Assembly (NCBI GenBank): GCA_028671895.1
Contig: CM053794.1
Location: forward strand, 41,246,501 to 41,310,500
Direction of reading: 5' to 3'
From: Oenanthe sinensis
Lineage: Eukaryota > Streptophyta > Magnoliopsida > Apiales > Apiaceae
Length of the DNA stretch: 64,000 nt
Part shown: positions 48,441-59,601 of the stretch, in pieces
Layout: every line of letters starts with the position of its first letter
Position numbering within the stretch: the first letter of the stretch is position 1
The notes under the pieces: model-generated
Databases searched by the model: none
The model's input: only the letters and a program-made list of their open reading frames with translations
What the model was told of the DNA's origin: nothing
Translations under genes and position numbers: made by a program

Positions 48441-48848
48441 CCAGAATTGTTTGTACACAAGCTCTGATCTTTTAAGGTATGTGTTAATGGGGTCTTTTTA
48501 GTTTCTTGTTTTCTTGATTAATTTCTCATGGGCACCTGCAATTTACGTGTTTTTTGAGTAACTTTGCGTTCAAGAATTGATTTCTTAGGATTAGATATGT
48601 AGAATTTGCAATTTATTAGATGCCCATTTGTTTTTTATGATGTTATATGTATGATAAGATCTTGTGTGTTGGGCCTTGTCATTGTTATGTTTTGTGATTT
48701 ATTTTGAGTTTGGTAGAATTTTTGTGATTTAATGAGCATTTGTACTTGTGATTGATGGGCATATGTTTCTTGTATGTATCTTTTCTTCTTTTTCTTTTGA
48801 AACCATATTTGTATGTATCTATTATTTATATGTATAATGTATTCAAGG

Positions 48849-49696
48849 AATTTGTGTCCTGTGTTATTAGGCCTAGTTATGGATTATCTGTTTTCTGTTT
48901 CATTTTGCAGCAGTATGGTGATATATTATGTATGCTTGGTGATGTTTTGCAGTTCATTTGATGCATATCGTTTTTGAACCTTATCTCTGTTTAAATTGAA
49001 TTTGTGTTTTGGGTACATGAGTAGTCATTGTAATATATGTTTGGTATCTTATTTGGATTGTGGAAGTTTGGTTATTGATTTAAGTACATGGTAAACTCTT
49101 TAGTCTTTGCTGGTGGGTATACATTTGTTTTTGCTTATGACTATTCAAATGACTTTATGAATTGGTGATGAGATTTTTTTCCTTGCCTGTCTTGTTCTGG
49201 TTTAGAGAAAGGTCATCAGGGAAGGAAATATATCAGGGGGTAATTGATTGGAGTCCCATCGGTTGCAAACTCTGTAACCGACGAATTTGTGTCCTGTGTT
49301 ATTAGGCCTAGTTATGGATTATCTGTTTTCTGTTTCATTTTGCAGCAGTCTGATGATATATTATGTATGCTTGGTGATGTTTAGCAGTTCACTTAATGCG
49401 TATCATTTTTTAACCTTATCTATGTTTAAATTGAATTTGTGTTTTGGGTACATGAGTAGTGATTTGAATAGATGTTTGGTATTTTGGTTATTGATTTAAG
49501 TACATGGTAAACTCTTTTAGTCTGTGCTAGTGGGCATACATTTGTTTTTGCTTATGACTATTCAAATGACTTTATGGATTGGTAATGAGATTTTTTCCTT
49601 GCGTGTCTTGTTCTGGTTTAAAAAAAGGTCCTCAGGGAAGGAAATATATCAGGGGGTAATTGATTGGAGTCCCGTCGGTTGCAAACTCTGTAACCG
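48849..49696. repeat. 435-bp tandem duplication in fimbrin leader
   Basis: Copy 1 (48849-49283) and copy 2 (49284-49696) both start 'aatttgtgtcctgtgttatt' and end near 'gcaaactctgtaaccg'. They show scattered substitutions and small indels. The copied unit includes the probable second leader exon ('ggaaggaaatatatcaggg...') with its AG acceptor. Only copy 2 leads directly into the ATG at 49707. Confidence 0.9.
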
Positions 49697-49706
49697 CGGG
49701 TAGGAG

Positions 49707-52700
49707 ATGTCTAAATTTCAGGGTGCTCTTGTTTCCGATCAGTGGCTTCAAAGCCAGTTCACGCAAGTCGAGCTCCGCAGTCTCAAAAATAAAGTATTTT
49801 TCTTATTGTAATCTTTTTGATTTTTGCATCTGATCAACTCTTAAAACAACGGTGAATTAGTGGTTGAAATGTGTTTACAGTGTTCCATTATTAAGTTAAC
49901 AAAATTATCTTTATTTTATTGCAGTTCATAACTATCAAAAACAAAAATGGTAAAGTTACAATTGGGGATTTGCCACCTGTACTGGCAAAACGGAAAACTT
50001 CAAGTGAGGTATTTACGGAGGATGTGATCAAAGCGTTATTGGAAGAATCCGGGTCTGATATGAGCAATGTGATCAATTTTGAAGAATTTCTCAAGGTGAA
50101 GGTTTATTCCACTGAATGTGATTTTGTTTGCTCTTTGTTCATTTTTGCTTTGTTACCTATACACTGGCAGGCACGAAACTCCACTTGTGTAATGAAAATG
50201 AGAATCCATGTCAGTGTAGTTGCTATAATTACACAGTATCTGATTAACTTGAAGAGAGCTTCTATGTTACTTTTTCACTTAAAAAGACATTTACCTGATA
50301 CATTATTTAAATACATCTCGTGTGCAGATCTTTTTAAATTTGCAAGCACGAGCTGCTGCTAAACTGGGAAATTCGAATAGCTCATTTCTTAAGGCCACAA
50401 CAACTACTCTTCTTCACACTATAGTTGAATCAGAGAAAGCATGTTACGTTGCTCATATCAACAGCTACTTAAGGGATGATCCTTTCTTGAAGCAGTTTCT
50501 TCCTATAGATCCAAAAACAAATGCTTTATTTGACCTGGCAAAAGATGGAGTGCTTTTATGGTACTTAATCAGGGTTGCTATTTGTATATCTACCTTTTAG
50601 TACAACATAAGGTGCTAATATTTGAACTTACGATAATATGTATGGTTTGATGCAGTAAGCTTATCAACGTTGCTGTCCCAAATACAATAGATGAAAGAGC
50701 CATTAACACCAAAAAAGTACTGAATCCGTGGGAAAGAAATGAGAATCATACGCTTTGCCTCAACTCTGCCAAGGCTATAGGCTGCACAGTAGTTAATATT
50801 GGTACCCAAGACATTGTTGAAGGAAGAGTAAGCTGTGACTATTGGGTGGTAATTTTACTTAATATCACAAAATCATGGAGAACAGGATATAACTTAATTT
50901 GTTTTAACATATGCAGACTCATCTGGTACTTGGATTAATCTCTCAAATCATAAAGGTAAGTAATCCTTCCATCAACTGTCATTAATCTGTCAATAAATGT
51001 GGGAGGGGAGGATATGATAATCTATCTCTGTTTCCTTGTCAAATATCGGCAGACTCCATAATGATGACAAGAATATTGATAGGAAGCACATGCATTAATT
51101 ACTTGTTGCTTTTGGTTTTCTTTATTTGCGCTCATCAAACTCATGATTCTGGCCTTTCAGATTCAACTATTGGCAGATCTTAACCTCAGGAAAACACCCC
51201 AGCTCCTGGAATTGGTGGAAGAAAACAATGTTAGTTGATAGTATTAATTATTTACATGAATTGATGTGCTTCTTCTGGAATTCTATGCGATACTAATGGC
51301 TAGTATGCAAAATATATGTAGGATATTGAGGAGCTTATCAGTTTACCGCCCGAGAAAGTTCTTTTAAAATGGATGAACTTCCATCTCAAGAAAGCAGGCT
51401 ATAAGAAAACTGTAGCAAATTTCTCTTCTGACTTGAAGGTAGACTATTCATTCATGATATTGTTTTAGTTGTAAATTGTAAGAACCTTTTATAATGGACT
51501 TAAACATGCATGCTTACTCTAATTCTTATTTAAAAAATATATTCTAAAAAGCTTATATTGTTATTTAGTTGCATTGAAACCTGCCGAATGCATGAAAAGA
51601 AACCCCCTACAGCTCTCCATTCATGGCTTTTTGGCAAATTTCACAGATCTCTAATCTTATTGTTGTTAGTAGTTCTCTAAGGAGGCTATCAGCAGAAGTT
51701 TGTCAATAACTCCATGTTTAGTAATGATGAAATTTATATGCATATGTACCAGTTTCCCAAGGAAAGAAAAAAAGAAAGAAGGATAGAGCTCTAGTCATTT
51801 TTTACTTTAAGTTTTTCTTTGTTGATTGTGCTTACGTGCATGAATGCAACCTAACCATCAGCCAGCATGGAAACTTGATTGACAAATGCAAATGTATCAT
51901 CTAATTAGAAGTGATTACTCACTTTATTTTCTTGGTATATTATATACTAACATACCTGTTAAACTTATATTTATTAGGATGGAGAAGCTTATGCCTACCT
52001 GCTCAACGTTCTTGCACCAGAACACTGCAACCCAGATACATTAGATGCCAAGGATCCTGTTGAAAGGGCTAATTTGGTACTCGAACATGCAGAGAAAATG
52101 GAATGTAAAAGATACTTAACTCCAGAAGACATCGTTGAAGGTTCATCAAATCTGAATCTTGCATTTGTTGCACAGATATTCCATCAAAGGTTTGTTAGAC
52201 AGTTAGCTCTGAACTCTAGTTTTTAGGAATACGGGTTAATAGTTTCTTCTTTATAGGAGTTCCATGCTTGTGACATTTTGATAATCCAGCGTGTATCTAA
52301 AACAAATGTTTTCTGTGTTACTTTGTTTATACTATGTTTGTCAATGAAGGAAACACTATGTTCTGGCAAATGTTGGGTAAATGGACAGAATATTTCTGCC
52401 TGCGGTTAAGTGCAACCTTCTGACTTTAGTTAGTTTTGCTGCGGGTGTAATTTATCTGGAAGATAGATGGTACCTTTTAGACTGGGTGCCTTAGAGTTGC
52501 ATTTCGTTTTCTTCAATTCTTATTAGCAACTTATATGTTGTGTATCTGTACAAATTTAATATTATCTAGTAGTTTCAAGCCTGGCGCGTAAAAGAATTTT
52601 TAGTTCAGCATTTTGTTTAATTAGACTGATTCCATATAGACAACTGGCAATCTTAACATGTTCTGACAAGTTGGTTTTTTTTACAGGAGTGGCCTGTCCA

Positions 52701-55700
52701 CAGACAACAAGAAAGTTTCTTATGCAGAGATGATGACTGATGATGAACAAATATCTAGAGATGAGAGGTGTTTCCGATTGTGGATCAACAGTCTTGGGAT
52801 TTCTTCTTATGTTAATAATATATTTGAGGATGCAAGAAACGGGTATTTTTTTTTCACTTTTCAGAATTCCATCATTATATTAAGCTTTCTATAATTGCAA
52901 AACCTTATCCACTTATGTGAATATCTATTAATATTACTTTTTTTTAAGTAAGATTATAAGCTTATAGAGTAGTATCCATTCTCTAATAATTCTCGGGGTG
53001 AGCGAGAGTCAAACCCCAAACTTTATTTTTCTGTTAAATATAATTAACTATTTAGTACACTTTGGTTAATTTTTGAAACACATACCTCTGCAGATGGATG
53101 CTCCTGGAAGCACTTGACAAGGTTTCTCCAGGATCAGTTAATTGGAAGCAGGCAACAAAGCCTCCTATCAAAATGCCATTTAGAAAAGTAGAGAATTGTA
53201 ACCAAGTAATTAGGATTGGGGGGCAGTTAAAGTTTTCTTTGGTGAATGTAGCTGGGAACGATTTTGTTCAAGGAAATAAAAAACTCATACTCGGTAATTT
53301 TGCTCATTCTCAACTATTGAAATGCTGGGTTTTTTGTTTAGTACAAGTCCCTTCCATTTTTTGGCTTGCTTTTCTGTTTCCTGATTCTCATTTTAGTAGT
53401 CTACATTGTTTTCGATGGTTTCCTATGATTTGAAGTGCAAACTGGTTTCATGAATCCACTGTCAGTTATATTGTTACCACTAATTGTTCCATTTTTTGTT
53501 TTATAAATCCGTGTTTTTAATAAAATTGTGGTGTACACCATTCTGGTCCGTCTGAACTAGTTTTAACGTAAGTACGCTTGAACAAGTGGTGCAGTTTGAC
53601 AACTGTACTTTTCAAGTTCAACGGTGTATATGTTTTAAGACCTGAGCTATAAGGGTGTACTTTGCTATCGATCTTTAAATAGATATGTAACGTTGTGAAA
53701 TAAATTGGTGCTAGGGGTTATCTACTCATGGCTTAGTTTTATGTTGAATATCGTGGATGGGTAAGGGGGTCATGAAAAAATAAAAGCTAGTTAGTCAAAT
53801 TTAAGTCTCTGTATGTGCTAAAAAATGTTTATAGCTTCCTGTCATTGTCATATATCTACAGTGCTTTTAAAAAATTATTGTTACTACCTTCATCTCTCTC
53901 CATAACTAAGTTGTTGAAAAATGACTTTCCAGTCATGCATAATACAGTTAGTATTGAGTACGTCCAGCTTGGCTTGACATTCAGTGTCAAAAAAATTATC
54001 CTCTTTCCACCTAAGATATTAATCGGTTCATTAAACCATCTGCAGAGCCAAATATAAGACTTTACATAGATAGATTAAGTAAGACGTCATAGCGCCAAAA
54101 CTAACCAAAAAATTATTATTATTATTTCAAACACGAGCTGTTTTTTAATGCAACAATTCTTTTCATTGGACAATCATGACAGCCTTTCAAAAGTTTCAAC
54201 GTAAATGAGCAGAATCTTGCCATTTATAAAAAGAATTAAAGAACTTGCGAATTCCGATGTCGATCTTGGCTGTTATGGTTCTAGTGTTCTTCTATCTATT
54301 CTGCTACCTGATGTGGATTTTCTGCCCTTCTCGAGAATCCACATCATTCAGAAAGTCCACATCACTACCACTTGATTAGTGTCAGTAGTTTCCATATTGG
54401 AAGTGGTTATGATAATGAAATTTTGATTAATGTGATTACAAAAATCTTACAGCAGGCTTTGCGAAGTACCTAATTTTGTTCGACTTTAAACAGCTTTCCT
54501 GTGGCAATTGATGAGATTCAATATGCTTCAACTCTTAAAGAACTTAAGGTCTCGCACTCAAGGTAAGGAGATCGCTGATGCTGATATTTTGAATTGGGCA
54601 AACAGAAAAGTGAAAAGCACTGGCAGAACTTCTAAAATTGAAAGCTTAAAGGTTACAATCTTACAGATTCTCAATACCTCTTGACTTTAACAAGAAAATT
54701 GTCACTAAGTTATCGTGTTTAGTTCCTGACTGGTTCTGTTTTGTGATATTTTTTTAGGATAAAAACCTTTCAAATGGCTTATTCTTTCTTGAGCTTCTCA
54801 GTGCAGTAGAACCAAGGGTCGTCAATTGGAATCTTGTTACCAAGGGTGAAACTGGTATGATTCCTTTGAAAGTTTTCCTGAAAGCAATAAGATTCTGGAC
54901 GATTGTAATAGGAAATGACGTGATTATTTGGCTATTTACAATTAAGTAGTTCGACTATGATTATAATTAGAGAAGAAAACAAGTTGAAAATTAAACATAA
55001 GCTGTGGAAGGGATGAGAATTGTCGTCAATTGGAATCTTGTTACCAAGGGTGAAACTGGTATGATTCCTTTGAAAGTTTTCCTGAAAGCAATAAGATTCT
55101 GGACGATTGTAATAGGAAATGACGTGATTATTTGGCTATTTACAATTAAGTAGTTCGACTATGATTATAATTAGAGAAGAAAACAAGTTGAAAATTAAAC
55201 ATAAGCTGTGGAAGGGATGAGAATTGTTTAGACCATAAGACTAATAAGTTTACCTTTTCATGGCCACCACAGGTATTACTTTGTTTTTTGTGGTTGCAAA
55301 TTATATGGAGGTCTTTTGGCAGTTGGCATATCTGATGAACCAACTAGGATACTAGTCTCCAGTCTCTCAAGGACAAAGCAGTACTAGGATAGTATAACAG
55401 ATGTCTTAGTAGTTAGTGCAACCCAGTGGGGATGGTCGCTTTTTTGGTTCCTTTCCTTGTACCTTAAAATTTTTTAATGTATTCTAGATACTGAATTTGG
55501 TATAGAGAAGATCGTTGACGTTAAATTCTGTATTTGTAAATTTCAATGCTTTGACATACTTTCTTTCAGTTTATAATGCATATTATAATTAATTCCTGCC
55601 AAATGACAGATATGTGACTTATGTTATTTTTCAGATGACAAGAAGAAGTTGAATGCTACTTATATTATCAGTGTTGCTCGGAAGCTTGGGTGTTCAATAT

Positions 55701-56528
55701 TCTTGTTGCCTGAAGATATTATGGAGGTATGGAATTTATTGGTGTTATGTGAGTGAGTGTTTAACAGCTTGGGTGTTAAATATTCTTGTTGCCTGAAGAT
55801 ATTATGGAGGTATGGAATTTATTGGTGTTATGTGAGTGTTAGTAACAGGCTACCGATGTATTAGCATAGCTGAATAGTAGATGGCATAAAATTGTAATAT
55901 AGCATATATATTACTTTGTGCTTGTGAATTTCATATGAATTATTGGATGATGAAAGGTCGTAATAGTTGCTGAAGGCGCTTCTTGTACCGATGAATTCTG
56001 GCGATGCTAATAATTCTAACCAATTACCTGTTAAATATCAAAATCAAATGATTATGTTTCCATTTGGGGTGTTGAAGAATGTTTGACAGCTTTTAATTTG
56101 GATTTTTAAACTCGGTAAATACATTTCAGGTAAACCAAAAGATGATGCTTATGCTCACAGCCAGCATCATGTTATGGAGCCTTCAGCGACAAGCAGAGTC
56201 ATCTCCATCTCCTTCAATTAGTACCCCTGATATATCCCCTGCACCTTCCATAAATGGTGATGTTTGTACTCATGATGTATCTCCTGCACCATCGATAAAT
56301 GGCGACGCTTCTTCAATCCCTGCTGTTGGTGTGACCCCTGATCCATCGCCTGCACCCTCTGTAAATGGTGAGGATGAAAGCTCTCTGGACGGTGACATTT
56401 CAAATATGACAATTGAAGAGGAAGCTAGATACAATGTCTCTGCTACCAGTCATTCATCAGCTGCACCTTCCATTAATGGTGAGGACGAAAGTGCTGCTAG
56501 CGGTGATGAAGTCTCGAGCAACATCTAA
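49707..56528 (+). CDS. fimbrin, actin-bundling protein with extended C-terminal tail
   Basis: An actin-filament cross-linker of about 733 residues. Exons 49707-49793, 49925-50095, 50328-50560, 50656-50827, 50917-50955, 51161-51229, 51322-51438, 51978-52189, 52687-52842, 53094-53293, 54494-54651, 54758-54854, 55635-55726 and 56130-56528, all phases agree. An N-terminal EF-hand-like region (ITIKNKNGKVTIGDLPP) precedes four calponin-homology domains in two tandem actin-binding units. Recognisable parts include DLAKDGVLLCKLINVAVP (CH1), LLKWMNFHLKKAGYKK and DGEAYAYLLNVLAPEH (CH2), FRLWINSLGISSYVNNIFED (CH3), and ILNWANRKV with KNLSNGLFFLELLSAVEP (CH4). After LTASIMLWSLQRQAES a tail of roughly 110 residues carries four (A)PS(I/V)NG(D/E) repeats and acidic patches, longer than the ~690-residue fimbrins I know. 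Introns 12 and 13 contain copies of neighbouring exon ends. Confidence 0.94.
54818..55225. repeat. 204-bp tandem duplication spanning exon 12 end
   Basis: Copy 1 (54818-55021) covers the last 37 bases of fimbrin exon 12, its donor and the start of intron 12. Copy 2 (55022-55225) repeats all of this with the donor 'actg|gtatga' intact at 55058. The copies look identical by eye. Confidence 0.92.
55684..55838. repeat. 83-bp tandem duplication of exon 13 end
   Basis: The end of exon 13 and its donor (55684-55766) is repeated from 55767 with one base change ('gttaaat' for 'gttcaat'). Copy 2 is preceded by AACAG, an acceptor-like sequence, and keeps the donor 'atggag|gtatgg', so it could in principle be spliced. 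Confidence 0.9.
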
Positions 56529-57084
56529 CACATCGGTTTCCTTAGAGGTTGATGATCATAAGCAGACTTCATTACATGATGAGAGGTGATTGCCTTATGT
56601 ATACGCGGTCATTTGAACATGTAGGGAAGGGAAGAGGCAAAACCTGACACAAAAGGTTTCCATAGATTGTGTACAATTGATAAGATAGACCTCCCATAAG
56701 TGCAGAATATACATCAGATGTTCCTATAGTGAAAAAGAACAAATATCAAAAAGAAAAGCCTGTTCTATACCTTGTTACTTTTTTGCCATATATCTACAAA
56801 TATGATGAATACCTTGTTACTTTTTTGCCATATCTACAAATATAATTTCATCACTTGCTTCTATAGATATAAGCACTAACATTCATTATCAGATTCTTAG
56901 AATGAATGTTTGTTATAAAATTTAATGATGATATACATTAAAACTTTGATCTATTAATTGATAAATTAAAAATTCATGATAAATTAATATTTTTAATACA
57001 AATTTTTATTTTAACCGTACATCTTCTATCTCGATTAATTAATAATCTCGATAAATTAATAAAATTTGCCGATTTCGACATTGA
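56529..57084. other. fimbrin 3' UTR and spacer
   Basis: Probable 3' UTR to about 56950. A ~30-bp phrase ('accttgttacttttttgcca') is repeated at 56769 and 56811. The rest is AT-rich with nothing else seen. Confidence 0.5.
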
Positions 57085-57327
57085 TTTTTTTTTTTTACTG
57101 TGGGAACCCGCAACCGCTACCATTTGGGTGCGCCACCGGCTCACGCAATAGCCTGCAAACCACGTGAACCAGGTAAACCGCATAAGTACGACAAGCTCTG
57201 ACCCAGATGGTATAATCACAAATTCTCCTCCCGTGTGATTTGAACATGTGACTAAGAGTGGGATTTGAACATGTGACTAAGAGGATGATATTCCTCTCTT
57301 TAACCAGCTGAGTCAATCCTTGCGGGC
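57085..57327 (-). mobile_element. tRNA-derived SINE
   Basis: On the minus strand the element starts GCCCGCAAGGATTGACTCAG. It has a box A-like TGACTCAGCTGG and a box B-like GTTCAAATCCC (Pol III internal promoter), and ends in a run of A (the T-run at 57084-57096). A direct repeat 'gatttcgacattgat' flanks it (57071-57085 and 57328-57342), a classic target duplication made by LINE machinery. Box B and its neighbour are duplicated ('tttgaacatgtgactaagag' occurs twice). Confidence 0.88.
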
Positions 57328-57373
57328 GATTTCGACATTGATTTTATTGTATAGCCTAATGAAATAATCTAAG

Positions 57374-57742
57374 GTGCGTTTGAATTATATTGGAGAAAGG
57401 GAAATATATTGGAGAAAGGTAAATGGGTTTAGAATGAGAATTAAAATGAAAGGAAAAAAATGGCCTTGAATTGTTTTCTTTCTTTGATTTTGATTTGAAA
57501 ACAAAATAAATAATTAAATTTTTAATAAATTATTTTGAGCATATTATTATTTTTTGGTTTTGATATAAAATATAATTATGTAGAGGTTGGAAGTAGTGGG
57601 TGTATAAGAGAGACAAAGGAAAAGGAAAATAAATACTTTGGAAGAAGTGGGGAATTGATTCTTTTTATAAAACAAACGACAACAAAGAGAATTAATGTAG
57701 TTGTTTCCTTTCTCTTTAATCATTACCCCTAACCAAACAGCC
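57374..57742. mobile_element. MITE with GGTGCGTTTG ends
   Basis: Starts GGTGCGTTTGAATTA and ends CTAACCAAACAGCC, loosely inverted, with related purine-rich and pyrimidine-rich arms inside (gagaaagggaaa / tttcctttctct). Non-coding. The target duplication is unclear, so the class (Harbinger-like or hAT-like) is open. Confidence 0.5.
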
Positions 57743-57769
57743 TATGAGGGTTTATTTCAATAAATAATA

Positions 57770-58023
57770 CTCCTTACGTCTCATTTTATATGTCATTTTT
57801 AAAAAAAAATACACGAAATTCTAATATAAAAATTATTTTTCATTTGTATCCATATTAATTACATTGATTCAAATAGTTTCGATGCATAATTTGAATGGTA
57901 ACTATATTATATTAATTATTAGTACTCATACTTTAATCAAACAGTTATTTTGAAAATTTATTTACTGATATATTATTGAGACATTTTTTTCTGAAGGGTG
58001 ACCATTAATTTGAACGGATGGAG
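57770..58023. mobile_element. Stowaway-type MITE 4
   Basis: 254 bp, starting CTCCTTACGTCTCATTTTAT and ending ATTTGAACGGATGGAG, flanked by TA (57768-57769 and 58024-58025). Confidence 0.87.
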
Positions 58024-58422
58024 TAATTTAGAATTAACTGTACAAATTTGACACGTAATAAGATAATTTGTACGGGTAATAAGATCGTTAAACTAGACAG
58101 TGCATGGTATTAATTATTATATTAATTTTAGTAAATATAACTTTATTTAATTTATCAATTCTTAATTAATACTTCATGTCCCAAGTGAGAATATCTATTT
58201 GGGGGGAAAAAGAAGTTTATTAAATAAAGGTGGTTAAAAATTTTGTATTTTCTTATATAAATGATTTTAAATATATGTTACTTCCATCATATTAATTTAT
58301 CTTATTTTTTAATAAATGGTTGAACATGTTATTGAGACTTATGTATTTTTTTATTTCTCTTGATTTTCAGGTATTCGGGAAGAGTAGCCAATAAGGTTTT
58401 ATGGGATTCGACACTACAAATC

Positions 58423-58505
58423 AGATATTAAAGTTTTATCGTCTAAATATTCACGATCATCTTCCTTGACCTGTCGGTTAGATGATAAACTTTCTTCAAT
58501 GAAAT
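58423..58505. repeat. dispersed repeat fragment A, second copy
   Basis: Related to 9902-9990; shares 'ttagatgataaactttctt' and flanking phrases. Parent element unknown. Confidence 0.55.
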
Positions 58506-59601
58506 TAATTTTTTAATCCGGCTATTTTATTCAGATGTAATTAATCTTACGGTTTACCATCTATGCTGACAAAAAATAAATAAATCAATCAAGGGAGAGT
58601 TATCAATTTTTGATTTTTATATAAAAATTAAACATATAATTAATCATTTTATATATTAATTTATTTTTTAATATTCAAAACTAACATTATAAACTATTAT
58701 TTATAACAAAATTCCATCAGCATTACAATATATTTTATTTATGTTCGAATCTAACAATATTATTATCTTATTTTAAATTTTTGTAGTATAATTATATTAT
58801 AACTTTGATAAATACAAATTATTTAATATCAATTTTATCATATAAAATAATTTAAATTAAGTCCGACTCCACCCATATAATATTACATTATATTAAAAAT
58901 TGATTAACATTATCAAATAAAAATAAAAAGGAAAGTGAATATCACGCGAGAGATAAACCCGCGTATAATGATACCCAGTCAAAGTGAATACCCGAGGAGT
59001 GGTACCGCTGTATACAGCCATATACATACGCCCATACGTATATAAAATTATAAATACATACATGCACTAGACACAAGGTGGGTTTATTTATTTACCGTTC
59101 ATTAAAAAGTTAATTTTCCGGTGAGGCCTCTATTCTTCACAACCCTAAGGTAATTCTCTTGGCAACGAAGCTATGATCACGCACAAATATGTGTATGCAT
59201 ATGTTTATATGTTAATTATATCATTGTGCATCAATTGGGGAAATTAGGGGTGAAATACATGTTTTTTGTTTCTAATGTGTTGTGTTTTTTGTTCGAGTTA
59301 GTAGAGTAGTAGCATAAATTGTTTTAATTTTTGATTTTGTTATTGAGTTTTATGTGAAGGTTTTGTTAGGGTTTTGAATCGTTTGAAACTTTTGTTAGGG
59401 GAAATCATGTAGTTTACTTGTTTTATTTGTGTAATCGTGGTTTTGGAGTGGCGTTGGAAAGAGTTTCTTTTGATTTGTAACGGTTTCATTGTAGTTTTCG
59501 AGATTGTTTGTGGGTTGGTTGTGTTGTGGTTACAGGATTGATTGTCTGATGTTTATTTGAAAATTGTGGTTTTTGGTTTGTAATAAATTTGGGAGGCAAA
59601 G
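58506..59601. other. spacer and EDM2-like upstream region
   Basis: AT-rich to about 58920. From about 58970 the composition becomes mixed, consistent with a promoter and leader. A leader intron is likely between about 59150 and 59595 (T/G-rich, preceded by 'ccctaag|gtaatt'). No other gene seen. Confidence 0.45.
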
